Below the pieces are notes generated by a model. That model ran no database searches. It was not told the origin of the DNA and saw only the letters and a list, made by a program, of their open reading frames with translations. From Saprospiraceae bacterium (GTDB lineage Bacteria; Bacteroidota; Bacteroidia; Chitinophagales; Saprospiraceae), in NCBI GenBank assembly GCA_016717265.1, contig JADKFX010000001.1, positions 2,244,501 to 2,308,500 of the forward strand: a stretch of 64,000 bases of DNA. The letters run 5' to 3'. Of this stretch, positions 19,501 to 28,431 are shown in pieces. The first letter of the stretch is position 1; each line of letters opens with the position of its first letter. Position numbers and translations under genes: made by a program.

Positions 19501-22083
19501 TTTAAAACCGACAAGGATAACTATGGAATTGGTGATAAGGTAAAAATTGATTTGCCAGGAGCAACAAAAGGCATGTATTTGATTTCTTTTTTGAGAGGTA
19601 CTAAAATTTTAAAAACACAAAGTGTAGCAGCTAAAAAAGAAAAAACACCTTTTGAATTTCAGGTATCTAAAGAGATGGCGCCAAATATTTATGTAGATGT
19701 TTCCTTTGTTCAAGGACGTTTAGAAAAAAAGAATGATTTGCCATTGAGGTTATATGGTATTATACCTGTTAGAATTGAAGATTCTGATAAGAAATTATTG
19801 CCAATTATTAAAATGAGTGACAATATTCGACCAGATGAAAAATTCACAATAGAAATTTCCGAAGAAAAATCCAGGGAGATGGTATATCAGTTATATGTTG
19901 TCGATGAAGGATTATTGAATCTAACTCGGTTTAAAACACCAAATCCGTATAATGATATTATGGCTAAGGAAGCATTATCTTTAATGACCTGGGATAATTT
20001 TAATGAAATTATTGGGAATTTGGATGGTGAAATGGAACGTGTTTTTAGTATTGGAGGTGACCAGGCTTTGAATAAGTCACAAGAACAAAAAAATAAACGT
20101 TTTAAACCGATAGTTCTGAATTCAGGTCCGGTGGTCCTTAAAAAAGGGGAACGGAACAAGCATGAATTTGTGATTCAAAATTACATTGGTTCTGTACGTG
20201 TGATGATTATTGCAAATGAGCAGAATGCATTTGGTTCAGCAGAAAAATCAGTCGCGGTAAAGAATGAATTGATGACGCAATTGACAGTTCCTCGGGTCTT
20301 TGCCTATAATGATGAAGTCTTGATTCCTGTTACGGTGTTTGCATCAGATGAACGTGTAAAAAATGTACAAGTAACATTAGATGTTAAAGGAAAAATACAA
20401 TTGACAGATCCACCTGTACAGAATATTTCATTTAAGCAACTCGGTGATCAAACTGTTTTTTTTAGAGTGAGAGGGAATGGAGGAATTGGAAATGCAAGTA
20501 TTACAGCAAGCGCAAAAAGTGGAAGTTTTAATGCAAGCAATACAATTCATTTTTATGTTGATAATCCGAATGTTTTGAGTCATGAAGTGAAGCAGTTTTG
20601 GGTAGAACCAGGTCAAGAAATTCATGAAAACATTGGAGCTTTTGGTATGGAAGGAACGCGTTCTGTGAAATTAGAAGTTTCAGGTCTTCATGGCTTATCC
20701 ATTCATAAATTATTGGATGATTTAATTCAGTATCCGCATGGATGTTTGGAACAAATTACATCTGGAGCATTTCCTCAAATATTTTTGTCTTCTTTAGTTG
20801 AGTTAAGTGTTGAGCGGAAATCAGACATCACAAATAACATTCAAATTGCAATTGACAAACTGAGAAGGTTTCAGTTATCCGATGGTTCTTTTAGCTATTG
20901 GCCTGGTTTGGAGGACTATTCTGATTGGAATACAAGCTATGTCGGCCACTTTCTTATAGAAACAAAGAATGCTGGTTATCGGGTACCAGATGATTTATTA
21001 AAATCTTGGTATAATTTTCAACGATCAAGATCCAACGCATTTGTCTCAAATAAAAAAGGGCTCTATCATCGACCAGAATTAATGCAAGCATATCGACTGT
21101 ATACGATGTCTTTGTATGGAAAACCAGAATGGAGTGCTATGAACCAGCTCTTTCAGAATAAAGGAAATGATCTAATGACATCCATTTTATTAGCTGGTGC
21201 TTATGCTGCTTCTGGTAAAAAAGAGATTGCTACTCAGTTAATTTCAAATTTGGCATTCAATGAATTAAATTATTACAGAGAGCTTGCCTACAGTTATGGT
21301 TCCAATACACGAGATGAGGCTTTAATCGCGCAAGTGCTTGTCCTTTTGGATAGAAAATCTGAAGCCTCTAATCTATTGAAAAAATTAATTCAAAGAACTT
21401 CATCTAATTATTTTTATTCAACACAGGAAATGTCGATGATATTGGTTGCTGTGGCAAAATTAAATGGTGATAACAAAGATCATAAAATGAAATTCAGTTA
21501 CAAATGGAATACAACGCAATTAATGACAGAAACTGGAACGCAATCTTATTTTGTAGACTTAAAGCCTGCGTCAAAACAAACATTTGATTTTAAAAATTTA
21601 AGTAATTCTGGTGTATCTGTTTCTTTAGTACAATATGGTAAAGAAACTTCAATTGCAAATATGGATAAATCAAATGGATTGAAATTGAAGTATGAAATTG
21701 TTTCTGGAAACTCAAAGGATCTAAATTTTGAATCAGGTGACCAACTCAATATTCGGGTAACTGTTAGCAATATGGGCACGAATGGAAGATTGGATAATTT
21801 GGCTTTAAATCTGGTGGTTCCATCTGGAATTGAACTTGAAAATCGCAGGATTGGTGGCATCGATTCGAAGAATTCAAGAGTAGATTATCAGGATTATAGG
21901 GATGCTAAAATTATTAGTTACTTCAGTTTAAATACTGGAGAAACAATGGCGTTTAATTTTCCGGCAATTGCTGCTTATCCTGGAAAATATATAGCTCCTG
22001 GAATTTATTGCGAAGCAATGTATAATCCTTCCATATATGCCGCATACAGATATGGAGTTATAAATATTAAATCGAGAAATTAG
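16549..22083 (+). CDS. Bacterial alpha-2-macroglobulin, lipoprotein with intact thioester
   Basis: About 1,844 residues, a periplasmic protease trap of the bacterial alpha-2-macroglobulin family. The N-terminus is a signal with a lipobox-like MFSC (C21), so it is probably lipid-anchored. A string of MG beta-sandwich domains follows, including ASLYTERGVWRPGDT (near residue 628) and the MG7-like RVFAYNDEVLIPVTV. The thioester motif is intact: YPHGCLEQITSGAF with the reactive Cys near residue 1399, followed by the helical thioester domain (LSDGSFSYWPG). The frame is open back to 16528 inside holA; the ATG pair at 16549/16552 fits the signal better. It is followed after 4 bases by pbpC, the partner seen in many Gram-negatives, where the pair is proposed to protect and repair peptidoglycan after host or competitor protease attack. 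Confidence 0.93.
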   Translation: MMHQIKRFLVCYFLITCMFSCSKQKVNLMNDNFEAYKDYISAYSAGILKRNEAVRIEFTKPVITADQINLELNLSSYKISPSLEGKCIWKSVNILEFYPDKQSLRENQEYQFSLDIKTFFPEISESLRTLSLNFSYLPLEISVKWQFPRMISDQPDKMYLTGILRVNDIIEPGKILESFEIKMKSGQKIIPHIEVSASDPFQYEILIKPIDRQANVADQLQVQWKQHFNEDAKVLDSKLFQIPALNEFVVMGVDDAGISQHNMTIYFSDALLESQDIRGLVVLKGDSVALELTKDKDLINVHIPDSWDAKKAILSVSHLIQSKDPNKKLIAFEYPFVLNPNPPEVRFTNTGSILPYSKNIILPFEAINLHTIEVEVFKTFANNVLFNMHLGFNDDYDGYNMVRLGRIVKQKIIKLEDLSQGSNEKEWKRYGLDLSELIEAEIGAFYQVRICFKPGYSNYYCAGGKPEMPEDYYDEYTGDSKIKSFWRAYAYYNYSENGNNDTQDPCNLSYYYKDHFAKTSFFASNLAMIAKSSDHGGDCFVAVYDVQDGSPVKSAEITYYDAQLQILALEKTDGNGTVNIVLPVKPAFIVAKSGKHISYLKIEENKSLSQSEFDISGVKLQEGLKASLYTERGVWRPGDTIYFSAIIHQIERPIPAQFPVELTIYNPQNQIIFKKQKADHLMGLYAFQIPTKETDLTGIYKAQLKIGLSVFEKNLLVETVKPNRFKVEWPFQKEFAMESFSSGIPFSAKWLHGSPADGKQTNISVKYQMVTPDFKKFAGYVFIDPESKSVTGEQEVFNARLNEKGEGRILFPGIKDVVKSGKLRTTFITQILDDGGDLTTDYFESTVSPFKEFVGVKLPENPYGRQISVGVDQEVKVVVLDADGKAIANRDVSIELFRVSYEWWYELRSGHMGDYQRNIHQERLLNQTIKSDQNGIATMKINLKEYDRYYIKVTNKYNGYVTGEYFYTGWNYNSDSKEFVNILSFKTDKDNYGIGDKVKIDLPGATKGMYLISFLRGTKILKTQSVAAKKEKTPFEFQVSKEMAPNIYVDVSFVQGRLEKKNDLPLRLYGIIPVRIEDSDKKLLPIIKMSDNIRPDEKFTIEISEEKSREMVYQLYVVDEGLLNLTRFKTPNPYNDIMAKEALSLMTWDNFNEIIGNLDGEMERVFSIGGDQALNKSQEQKNKRFKPIVLNSGPVVLKKGERNKHEFVIQNYIGSVRVMIIANEQNAFGSAEKSVAVKNELMTQLTVPRVFAYNDEVLIPVTVFASDERVKNVQVTLDVKGKIQLTDPPVQNISFKQLGDQTVFFRVRGNGGIGNASITASAKSGSFNASNTIHFYVDNPNVLSHEVKQFWVEPGQEIHENIGAFGMEGTRSVKLEVSGLHGLSIHKLLDDLIQYPHGCLEQITSGAFPQIFLSSLVELSVERKSDITNNIQIAIDKLRRFQLSDGSFSYWPGLEDYSDWNTSYVGHFLIETKNAGYRVPDDLLKSWYNFQRSRSNAFVSNKKGLYHRPELMQAYRLYTMSLYGKPEWSAMNQLFQNKGNDLMTSILLAGAYAASGKKEIATQLISNLAFNELNYYRELAYSYGSNTRDEALIAQVLVLLDRKSEASNLLKKLIQRTSSNYFYSTQEMSMILVAVAKLNGDNKDHKMKFSYKWNTTQLMTETGTQSYFVDLKPASKQTFDFKNLSNSGVSVSLVQYGKETSIANMDKSNGLKLKYEIVSGNSKDLNFESGDQLNIRVTVSNMGTNGRLDNLALNLVVPSGIELENRRIGGIDSKNSRVDYQDYRDAKIISYFSLNTGETMAFNFPAIAAYPGKYIAPGIYCEAMYNPSIYAAYRYGVINIKSRN

Positions 22084-22087
22084 TAGC

Positions 22088-24427
22088 TTGCGTATTCTAA
22101 GTTGGATAGTTTGTAGTGCATTTATAGTTTGGTTTGCATCCATGGTTTATGCACCTTATTTGATTCGGGATTTGAAATTTTCACCAGTACTTTATAGTAA
22201 TGACCATACATTATTAGCTGCTAAAGTGAGTGCTGACGGCCAATGGCGTTTTCCGGTCACATCAGATATTCCAGAGAACTATAAAATAGCATTAAAAGTT
22301 TTTGAAGATCAGCGATTTGATTGGCATGTCGGTTTTGATCCGGTGTCAATTTTTAGAGCAGCAGTACTTAACATCGAGAACGGAAAAGTAGTTTCTGGAG
22401 GTTCCACTATTTCTATGCAATTAGTTCGTTTGTTAATGCGCAATCCGCCACGCACATTTTTTAATAAATTGAAGGAATTTTGGTTAGCTATAGGTTTAGA
22501 ATTTAATTTTAACAAGGATGAAATTCTAAAATATTATTCAGGAGTTGCTCCTTATGGTGGAAATGTTGTAGGAGTTCAAGCTGCCATTTGGAGATATTTT
22601 CAAAGAGCTCATTTGCAAATGTCATGGGCAGAAGCAGCTTTATTTGCAGTTCTGCCAAATCAGCCTTCCTATATTCATCTTAAAAAAAATCGTGCGCTAT
22701 TGTTAAAAAAGAGAAATGCACTTTTAGAAAAATTATACTATAAGCATTTTATTGAAAAAGAAATTTTGGAACTATCATTATTAGAGCCAATTCCAGATCA
22801 AATATTTTCGATGCCGCAATTATCCCAATTATTATTAGAGCGTTTAATAAAAATGTATCCTGGGCAATTTCAATTTGAATCTACCATGGATCCAATTATT
22901 CAAGACAAGTTTATCAAGATTGCAAATCAATATGCCAGAAATTTTAGACAAAATGAAATCCATAATCTAGCGATCCTTTTAGTTGATAATAATACACAAG
23001 AAGTGAATGGTTATATAGCGAATGCTATTGACACTGCCGCTTCACTTAAAAATCAAAGTGTAAATAATATACATTCTCCCAGAAGCTCAGGAAGTATTTT
23101 GAAGCCATTACTATATGCCTGCAGTCTGGATCGGGGCATTGTTACACCAGAATTATTGATGCCTGATGTGCCAACGCTTATAGCTGGATTTCGTCCTGAA
23201 AACTTTTCCCGTACGTATGCAGGAGCCGTACCCTTAAATAAATGCTTACAACAATCTCTAAATGTTCCAGCAGCTCGTTTGTTACGTCAATTTGGCGTTG
23301 CAGCATTTTATCAAAGATTGCAACAACTAGGATTTTCAAATTTATTTAGACCCGCAGAAGATTATGGCTTATCCCTTATTTTAGGTGGCGCTGAAGTAAG
23401 CTGCTGGGATTTGGCAAAAATTTATGCTGATTTAGCATTTCAGCTCAACAGTTTTAATAATGGAATAAAATCAATTCAAGATCCTTTTAAGTTGAAACTA
23501 TTGAAGCAGGAATTACCTTCTAAGGAGCGCGCTAGGGATCCATTTAGAATTTCAGTGGCTTCAATTTATGAAATGTTTTCTGCTCTGCAAGGAGCACAAT
23601 TACCCGATGAATTTTCGACTGTATTTTATGAAATGAATAAGCATAGAATAGCTTGGAAAACAGGAACCTCATTTGGTTTTAAAGATGCGTGGTGTGTAGG
23701 TGTTACACCAGATTACACAATGGTTGTTTGGGTTGGAAATTCGACCGGGGTAGGTAGACCCGGTTTAATTGGTGTGCATACTGCAGCGCCTATGCTTTTT
23801 GAATTATTTCAATCTTTAAATTATACAGCCGATTGGAAAAAACCAGTGGGTGAAATGTATCCTCAAATGCTTTGTAAACAAAGTGGGCATCCTATCAATA
23901 AATATTGTTCGGATTCAATTTCAATATTACATCCATCAAAAAATTTAGATATTCCTTTATGTCCTTACCATCAAAAAATATTTACGGATGTAGATAAAAA
24001 ATTTCGAGTTTATAGAGATTGCGAGATAAATTCAATTTCAGCTACCTATTTTAATTTGCCTGCTGTACTTGAATTTTATTATAAACCGCATCACGGTGAT
24101 TATCAAAGTATTCCTCCTTTGCGAAAAGATTGCGTGGAATATGGAGGCAATAAAGGGAGTGTTATTGAGTTTATTTATCCTGACAAAGGAACCGAAGTAT
24201 TTATACCAATTGATTTGGATGAATTAAGTAATAAAATGGTACTCAAAGCCGCACATAAGGATGGTTTTGCAGTCGTACATTGGTTTATGGATGATCAATA
24301 TTTAGGTTCTACAACAAATGGAAATCATGAATGGGCAGTATTGCCACAAGCTGGAACGCACCAATTTCTTATTGTGGATGAAAATGGAGCTTCGGCATCT
24401 GCAAAAATTCAATGTTACCGGAGGTAG
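22088..24427 (+). CDS. pbpC: Penicillin-binding protein 1C
   Basis: A 779-residue bifunctional peptidoglycan synthase anchored by one N-terminal helix (about 4-22). The GT51 glycosyltransferase domain (about 50-240) has the catalytic-glutamate motif FEDQRFDWH and GGSTISMQLVRLL. The transpeptidase domain (about 290-600) has the serine motif S336-I-L-K339, a second motif SLN in QQSLNVPAARLL, and the third motif KTGTS at 524-528. The last 170 residues form the PBP1C-specific C-terminal beta domain (VIEFIYPDKGTEVFIP). The start is TTG at 22088, directly after the alpha-2-macroglobulin stop, with no ATG that keeps the membrane anchor. Penicillin binding and coupling to the macroglobulin are family knowledge. 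Confidence 0.94.
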   Translation: MRILSWIVCSAFIVWFASMVYAPYLIRDLKFSPVLYSNDHTLLAAKVSADGQWRFPVTSDIPENYKIALKVFEDQRFDWHVGFDPVSIFRAAVLNIENGKVVSGGSTISMQLVRLLMRNPPRTFFNKLKEFWLAIGLEFNFNKDEILKYYSGVAPYGGNVVGVQAAIWRYFQRAHLQMSWAEAALFAVLPNQPSYIHLKKNRALLLKKRNALLEKLYYKHFIEKEILELSLLEPIPDQIFSMPQLSQLLLERLIKMYPGQFQFESTMDPIIQDKFIKIANQYARNFRQNEIHNLAILLVDNNTQEVNGYIANAIDTAASLKNQSVNNIHSPRSSGSILKPLLYACSLDRGIVTPELLMPDVPTLIAGFRPENFSRTYAGAVPLNKCLQQSLNVPAARLLRQFGVAAFYQRLQQLGFSNLFRPAEDYGLSLILGGAEVSCWDLAKIYADLAFQLNSFNNGIKSIQDPFKLKLLKQELPSKERARDPFRISVASIYEMFSALQGAQLPDEFSTVFYEMNKHRIAWKTGTSFGFKDAWCVGVTPDYTMVVWVGNSTGVGRPGLIGVHTAAPMLFELFQSLNYTADWKKPVGEMYPQMLCKQSGHPINKYCSDSISILHPSKNLDIPLCPYHQKIFTDVDKKFRVYRDCEINSISATYFNLPAVLEFYYKPHHGDYQSIPPLRKDCVEYGGNKGSVIEFIYPDKGTEVFIPIDLDELSNKMVLKAAHKDGFAVVHWFMDDQYLGSTTNGNHEWAVLPQAGTHQFLIVDENGASASAKIQCYRR

Positions 24428-24497
24428 TAATTGTGCAATATAACAGCTTAGAATGGCGTTTTAAAGAGAGCGTGATACATATTATAAAAAAGTATTA

Positions 24498-24505
24498 TAT
24501 ATTTG
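24498..24505 (+). promoter_or_regulatory. Possible -7 box for the PorV-like gene
   Basis: TATATTTG fits the Bacteroidota -7 consensus TAnnTTTG and lies 19 bases before the ATG at 24525. No convincing -33 TTG is found at the normal distance, so this is weak on its own in AT-rich DNA. Confidence 0.3.
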
Positions 24506-24524
24506 CAATACCTAAGCCCTGACT

Positions 24525-25592
24525 ATGAAAATTAATATAGCTTTTGTTTTAATTTGGCTTTCACTTAATCTTGTTGCACAAGCACCTAAATTTAGTAATG
24601 ATTTCTTAAATATTGGTGTTGGTGCGAGAGGTATGGCGATGTCAGGAGCTGCTGGAGCGCATACAACAACAGTTCAAGCTGCCTATTGGAATCCTGCTTG
24701 TCTTCCATATAATAGTGCTACTTTTCAGGTAAGTGCACAACATGCAGAATGGTTTTCTGGAATCGGTAATTATGATTATGTAGGTTTTGGTAAGTCTCTC
24801 GATGAAGAATCAAGAAGTTTTGGTGCTTTAAGTTTGATTCGAATGTCCATTGACCAAATCCCAAATACGCTGAGATTGCGAGGGCCTGATGGCAGTATTG
24901 ATTATAGCCGGATTGAGGAATTTAGTGTTGCCGATTACGCATTGCTGGTTTCTTATGGTCGAAAATTGGGAACAGGTCCCTGGTCTTTTGGTGCAAACAC
25001 AAAAGTTATTCACAGAAGTTTTGGTTCGTTTGCGAAAGCTTGGGGATTTGGAATAGATGCTGGCCTGCGATATACTTCAGATCATTTTTGGTTTTCAATC
25101 ATGGGTAGGGACATTACAACTACATTTAATGCTTACAAATTTAGTTTTACAAATGAAGAAAAAGCGGTTTTGCAGCAAACAAATAATGATATTCCCATTA
25201 GTTCTGTGGAATATACCTTGCCAAAAATAATCAGCAGTTTAGCTTATAAGATGCGGTGTTCAGATAAAATTTATCTTTTATCAGCATTGGATCTGGAATT
25301 TTCAGGGAATGGTACAAAATCATCCTTAATTTCTTCGTCAAAATTTAATGTGGATCCTAAAATTGGCTTTGAATTGGATTATAATCAACGCGTATTTCTA
25401 AGAGTAGGGGCCGGTAATTTTCAGAATGTACTGGCAGATGATGGTTCTGGATCAAAGGATTTTTCATTTTACCCAACTGCTGGTTTAGGTTTGAGAATTG
25501 CAAAAATTACAATTGATTATGCGATGACGAATATTGGAAACGCTGGTTTAGGACTTTATTCTCATTATTTTTCATTGAATCTAGATTTTTAA
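24525..25592 (+). CDS. PorV/PorQ-family outer membrane barrel
   Basis: A 355-residue exported protein, signal peptide 1-19 (LSLNLVAQ). The mature N-terminus has the PorV/PorQ signature: FLNIGVGARGMAMSGA followed by AAYWNPACLP, and the rest is alternating amphipathic strands ending LNLDF with a terminal Phe. The family is FadL-like outer membrane beta barrels. PorV itself shuttles T9SS cargo from the translocon to the sortase PorU, while PorQ and unnamed paralogues have less clear roles. Without the usual PorU neighbour, I call it a paralogue rather than PorV. It lies 97 bases after pbpC and has its own -7 box. It is relevant because the giant protein in this window ends in a T9SS signal. Confidence 0.8.
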   Translation: MKINIAFVLIWLSLNLVAQAPKFSNDFLNIGVGARGMAMSGAAGAHTTTVQAAYWNPACLPYNSATFQVSAQHAEWFSGIGNYDYVGFGKSLDEESRSFGALSLIRMSIDQIPNTLRLRGPDGSIDYSRIEEFSVADYALLVSYGRKLGTGPWSFGANTKVIHRSFGSFAKAWGFGIDAGLRYTSDHFWFSIMGRDITTTFNAYKFSFTNEEKAVLQQTNNDIPISSVEYTLPKIISSLAYKMRCSDKIYLLSALDLEFSGNGTKSSLISSSKFNVDPKIGFELDYNQRVFLRVGAGNFQNVLADDGSGSKDFSFYPTAGLGLRIAKITIDYAMTNIGNAGLGLYSHYFSLNLDF

Positions 25593-25770
25593 GCTCTGCG
25601 GAATTTTTACCCTAAATCTTTCAACATTGAACTTTTCTGGTTCAAATTTGGTTCACACAAATAGGGATATGATATATTTATAAGCTAACTGTGATTTTGT
25701 GTTGATTCTGTATTTATCTTTAAAATGGATGAAATACAGTTCAAAATCTAGTAGATCGGTCATTATTTTA

Positions 25771-25778
25771 TATCTTTG
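25771..25778 (+). promoter_or_regulatory. Possible -7 box for the cold-shock-domain gene
   Basis: TATCTTTG matches TAnnTTTG, 73 bases before the ATG at 25852, implying a leader of about 65 bases. There is no clear -33 element. A long leader would fit post-transcriptional control as in other cold-shock genes, but this is inference. Confidence 0.3.
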
Positions 25779-25851
25779 CTTATTATTTAATCATCTGTTT
25801 CTTCACTTAATTATTCATTTGACTAACCAGATACAAAACCAGTAATTATTT

Positions 25852-26307
25852 ATGGGTAGAACGCAGGAAACTTACAGTAAAAAGGAAAATGAGAAAAAAA
25901 GATTAAAAAAGAGACAGGATAAAAAAGAGAAACAAGAAGAACGCAAAGCAAATTCGAAGAAGGGTATGGGCCTTGAAAATGAATTTAGCTATGTAGATGA
26001 AAATGGAAATGTAAGTTCAACCCCGCCAGATCCCAAAAGAATGATTTCCGTTAAACGGGAAGACATTCAGCTTGGTATAAAAAAACAAGACCCAAGTGAA
26101 CGTGCGGATCCAGTTCGCACAGGTGTCGTTACATTTTTTAACGAATCCAAAGGTTATGGATTTATCAGAGATCAAAATTCTAAAGACAGCATTTTTGTTC
26201 ATGCAAACAGTCTGAATGTGCCTTTAAGAGAAAATGATAAAGTAAGCTTTGAAGTCGAGAAAGGCAAAAAAGGTCCTGTTGCTAAATCTGTTACAATAAT
26301 TAAATAG
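25852..26307 (+). CDS. Cold-shock-domain RNA-binding protein with basic N-terminal extension
   Basis: A 151-residue protein. Residues about 84-151 form a cold-shock domain: GVVTFFNESKGYGFI holds the RNP1 motif KGYGFI, and DSIFVHANSL holds the RNP2 motif. The first 40 residues are extremely charged (KKENEKKRLKKRQDKKEKQ) and likely form a helix or disordered nucleic-acid-binding tail. This two-part layout is common for Bacteroidota CSD proteins and is about twice the length of CspA. It probably acts as an RNA chaperone in the cytoplasm. It stands alone, convergent with the LON-domain gene. Confidence 0.9.
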   Translation: MGRTQETYSKKENEKKRLKKRQDKKEKQEERKANSKKGMGLENEFSYVDENGNVSSTPPDPKRMISVKREDIQLGIKKQDPSERADPVRTGVVTFFNESKGYGFIRDQNSKDSIFVHANSLNVPLRENDKVSFEVEKGKKGPVAKSVTIIK

Positions 26308-26465
26308 TAACAAATTTATCTGCAATCCAGAAAGATCAAGGTATTTGCTTGATTTGATTCAGAATACGGTTAAATTTTATAAAAATTTATACCCTGCCTT
26401 CCGAAGGTAAAGCATTGCAATCTATAAATTTTAAATTTGCTTTAGTAAGGTTTATTGTGTTTGAC

Positions 26466-27110
26466 TTATTTCAAGTCCTTTAAATTGAAATTTCGGAATT
26501 CACCATTCATGTTCATTCGCTTCAACCATTCTTGTCTTTGTTTGCTTTGTTCGATCATATAATCTAACTGTTGAATCAATTTTTCAAGTCTTTCTTTTTC
26601 TGTTGCCAGGCTACTAAAACGATATTCTTCTTCTAGTGTAAAGCCAACTATATGGCCTAGTTTATAACTTTGAAAAGTTTCCCATGAAATTTGGTGATAT
26701 GGTTTCGCTTTGTTTATATCACACAAATTGTTAAACAATTCCATGACTTCATAAGTCATTTCTTTTTCTTCTGCAACATCTGGTTCTAATATTTGAATAT
26801 CTATAGCTGAGTACAATTTACCAGGCCATTTGCTATACTGCTCAAGCACCTTAAATTGTCCCATACAATGTAACTTGATATCCATTCTGCCATCATCATA
26901 AACTTTTACAATCTCAAGTAATTTAACAAGCGATCCAATGTTCATCATTCTGCTTTCGATGACGGGTGTTATTCCAAATACAATCCCTGTTTCTTTACAA
27001 TCATTTATGAGTTGTTTATATTGAGCTTCAAAAATATGTAAGCGCAGTTCTTCGTCTGGAAAAACAACTATTGGTAATGGAAAAACTGGTATTTTTTGAT
27101 TTTTAGGCAT
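26466..27110 (-). CDS. LON peptidase substrate-binding-domain protein
   Basis: A 214-residue protein consisting essentially of the N-terminal (PUA-like) domain of Lon protease without ATPase or protease domains. Signature stretches are IPVFPLPIVVFPDEELRLHIFEAQYKQL (given here as about residues 7-34), then GIVFGITPV and GSLVKLLEIVKVYDDGRMDI. Such stand-alone proteins are widespread; their role is not well established. The open frame reaches back to 27215, but the ATG at 27110 directly precedes the conserved start, so I use it. Its first 8 bases overlap the end of pepT, implying translational coupling. Confidence 0.88.
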   Translation of the reverse strand: MPKNQKIPVFPLPIVVFPDEELRLHIFEAQYKQLINDCKETGIVFGITPVIESRMMNIGSLVKLLEIVKVYDDGRMDIKLHCMGQFKVLEQYSKWPGKLYSAIDIQILEPDVAEEKEMTYEVMELFNNLCDINKAKPYHQISWETFQSYKLGHIVGFTLEEEYRFSSLATEKERLEKLIQQLDYMIEQSKQRQEWLKRMNMNGEFRNFNLKDLK

Positions 27111-28350
27111 TCCGTTCACAGATTTGACAAATTCTAACAATGACCTCCGCAGCTCTTTGCATATCCTGCTCACTAACCCATTCTTTTTTTGAATGAATAC
27201 CGTGTTCGCCAGCAAAAATATTTGGACAAGGTAAACCCATAAAACTCAAACGACTTCCGTCTGTACCTCCTCGAATTAATCCTTTTATTGGTTTTATGTT
27301 TGCTTCCACAATAGCTTGCTCTACATATTCCACCACTTCTGGGTGATTATTTAAAATTTCTTTCATATTCCGGTATTGTTCGGAAACTGTAAATGTGTAT
27401 TTACTATTTGGATAATTCAGCATAACTTGTTTCACAATTTTTTCCAAATAGTTTTCATGATCCATAAGTTTTGAAGTTTCAAAATCCCGAATGATAAAAT
27501 ACAAACTCGATTTCTCAAGTTCAGATACTACTTTGACAGGATGAATAAATCCTTCTCTACCTTCCGTTACTTCAGGAATTAAATGGTCCTTTGGAATATT
27601 TGCAATTATTTCGGCTGCTATTTTAATCGCATTTTCCATTTTCCCTTTAGCATACCCGGGATGCGTACTGACTCCTGTAATTTCAATATGAACTGCATCT
27701 GCTGAAAAGGTTTCATCTTCAAAAGCTCCAAGTTCTCCACTATCCATAGTGTAACCAAAGTCTGCCCCGAGTTTTTTCATATCAACATGATTCACCCCAC
27801 GACCAATTTCTTCATCCGGTGTAAATAAAATTCGAATTTTACCATGTGCAATTTCAGGATGATTTTTTAAATAAATAGCGGCTTCCATAATCGCGGTGAT
27901 CCCTGCTTTGTCATCAGCCCCTAATAAGGTCAAACCACTGGCGGTGATGATAGTTTCTCCTTGCTTTTTACTTAATTCTTTAAATTCTTCCGGACTAATC
28001 AGGATACTTGAATCATCCGGTAGCCTTATTTCCTGCATTTGATAATTCTGATGCAATATAGGTTTCACATTTGTACCACTGCAATCTGGCGCAGTATCCA
28101 TATGTGCACAAAAGCAAATGGTAGGGATGTTTCGGGTGCTATTTGAAGGGAGGCTGGCATAAATATAGCCATATGCATCCAATTCCACATCTTCTATATT
28201 CGCTTGCTTTAATTCTTCAAATAATAGTTTTGCTAAATTAAGTTGTTTCATAGAAGAGGGAACGGTTTCTGAACTTGGATCCGCCTGAGTATCAATCATA
28301 GCATACCGGATAAAACGTTCTGCAGTGGTTTTAAAATCTGTATAATTCAT
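27103..28350 (-). CDS. pepT: Peptidase T, tripeptide aminopeptidase
   Basis: A 415-residue M20B metallopeptidase releasing N-terminal residues from tripeptides in the cytoplasm. Zinc and catalytic residues are visible: H83 and D85 in CAHMDTAPDCSG, the aspartate of GADDKAGITA (about 144-153), TPDEEIGRG (D179, E180, E181), and the late histidine in FAGEHGIHSKKEW. IRGGTDGSRLSFMGLP is also typical. Length and order match PepT (about 405-410). The gene is divergent from the NADH dehydrogenase and overlaps the LON-domain gene downstream, an association for which I know no functional reason. Confidence 0.94.
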   Translation of the reverse strand: MNYTDFKTTAERFIRYAMIDTQADPSSETVPSSMKQLNLAKLLFEELKQANIEDVELDAYGYIYASLPSNSTRNIPTICFCAHMDTAPDCSGTNVKPILHQNYQMQEIRLPDDSSILISPEEFKELSKKQGETIITASGLTLLGADDKAGITAIMEAAIYLKNHPEIAHGKIRILFTPDEEIGRGVNHVDMKKLGADFGYTMDSGELGAFEDETFSADAVHIEITGVSTHPGYAKGKMENAIKIAAEIIANIPKDHLIPEVTEGREGFIHPVKVVSELEKSSLYFIIRDFETSKLMDHENYLEKIVKQVMLNYPNSKYTFTVSEQYRNMKEILNNHPEVVEYVEQAIVEANIKPIKGLIRGGTDGSRLSFMGLPCPNIFAGEHGIHSKKEWVSEQDMQRAAEVIVRICQICERNA

Positions 28351-28431
28351 AATTTGGGTATATAGTTTGTCTTCAAATCAATTTTGATTCTCAATTGTTT
28401 AATAAGCAACAAAATTAAACAATCCTGCATT

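Noticed and set aside
27111..27215. 35-codon N-terminal extension of the LON-domain protein.
   Set aside because: It lies entirely within pepT on the same strand, and the family's conserved start follows the ATG at 27110.
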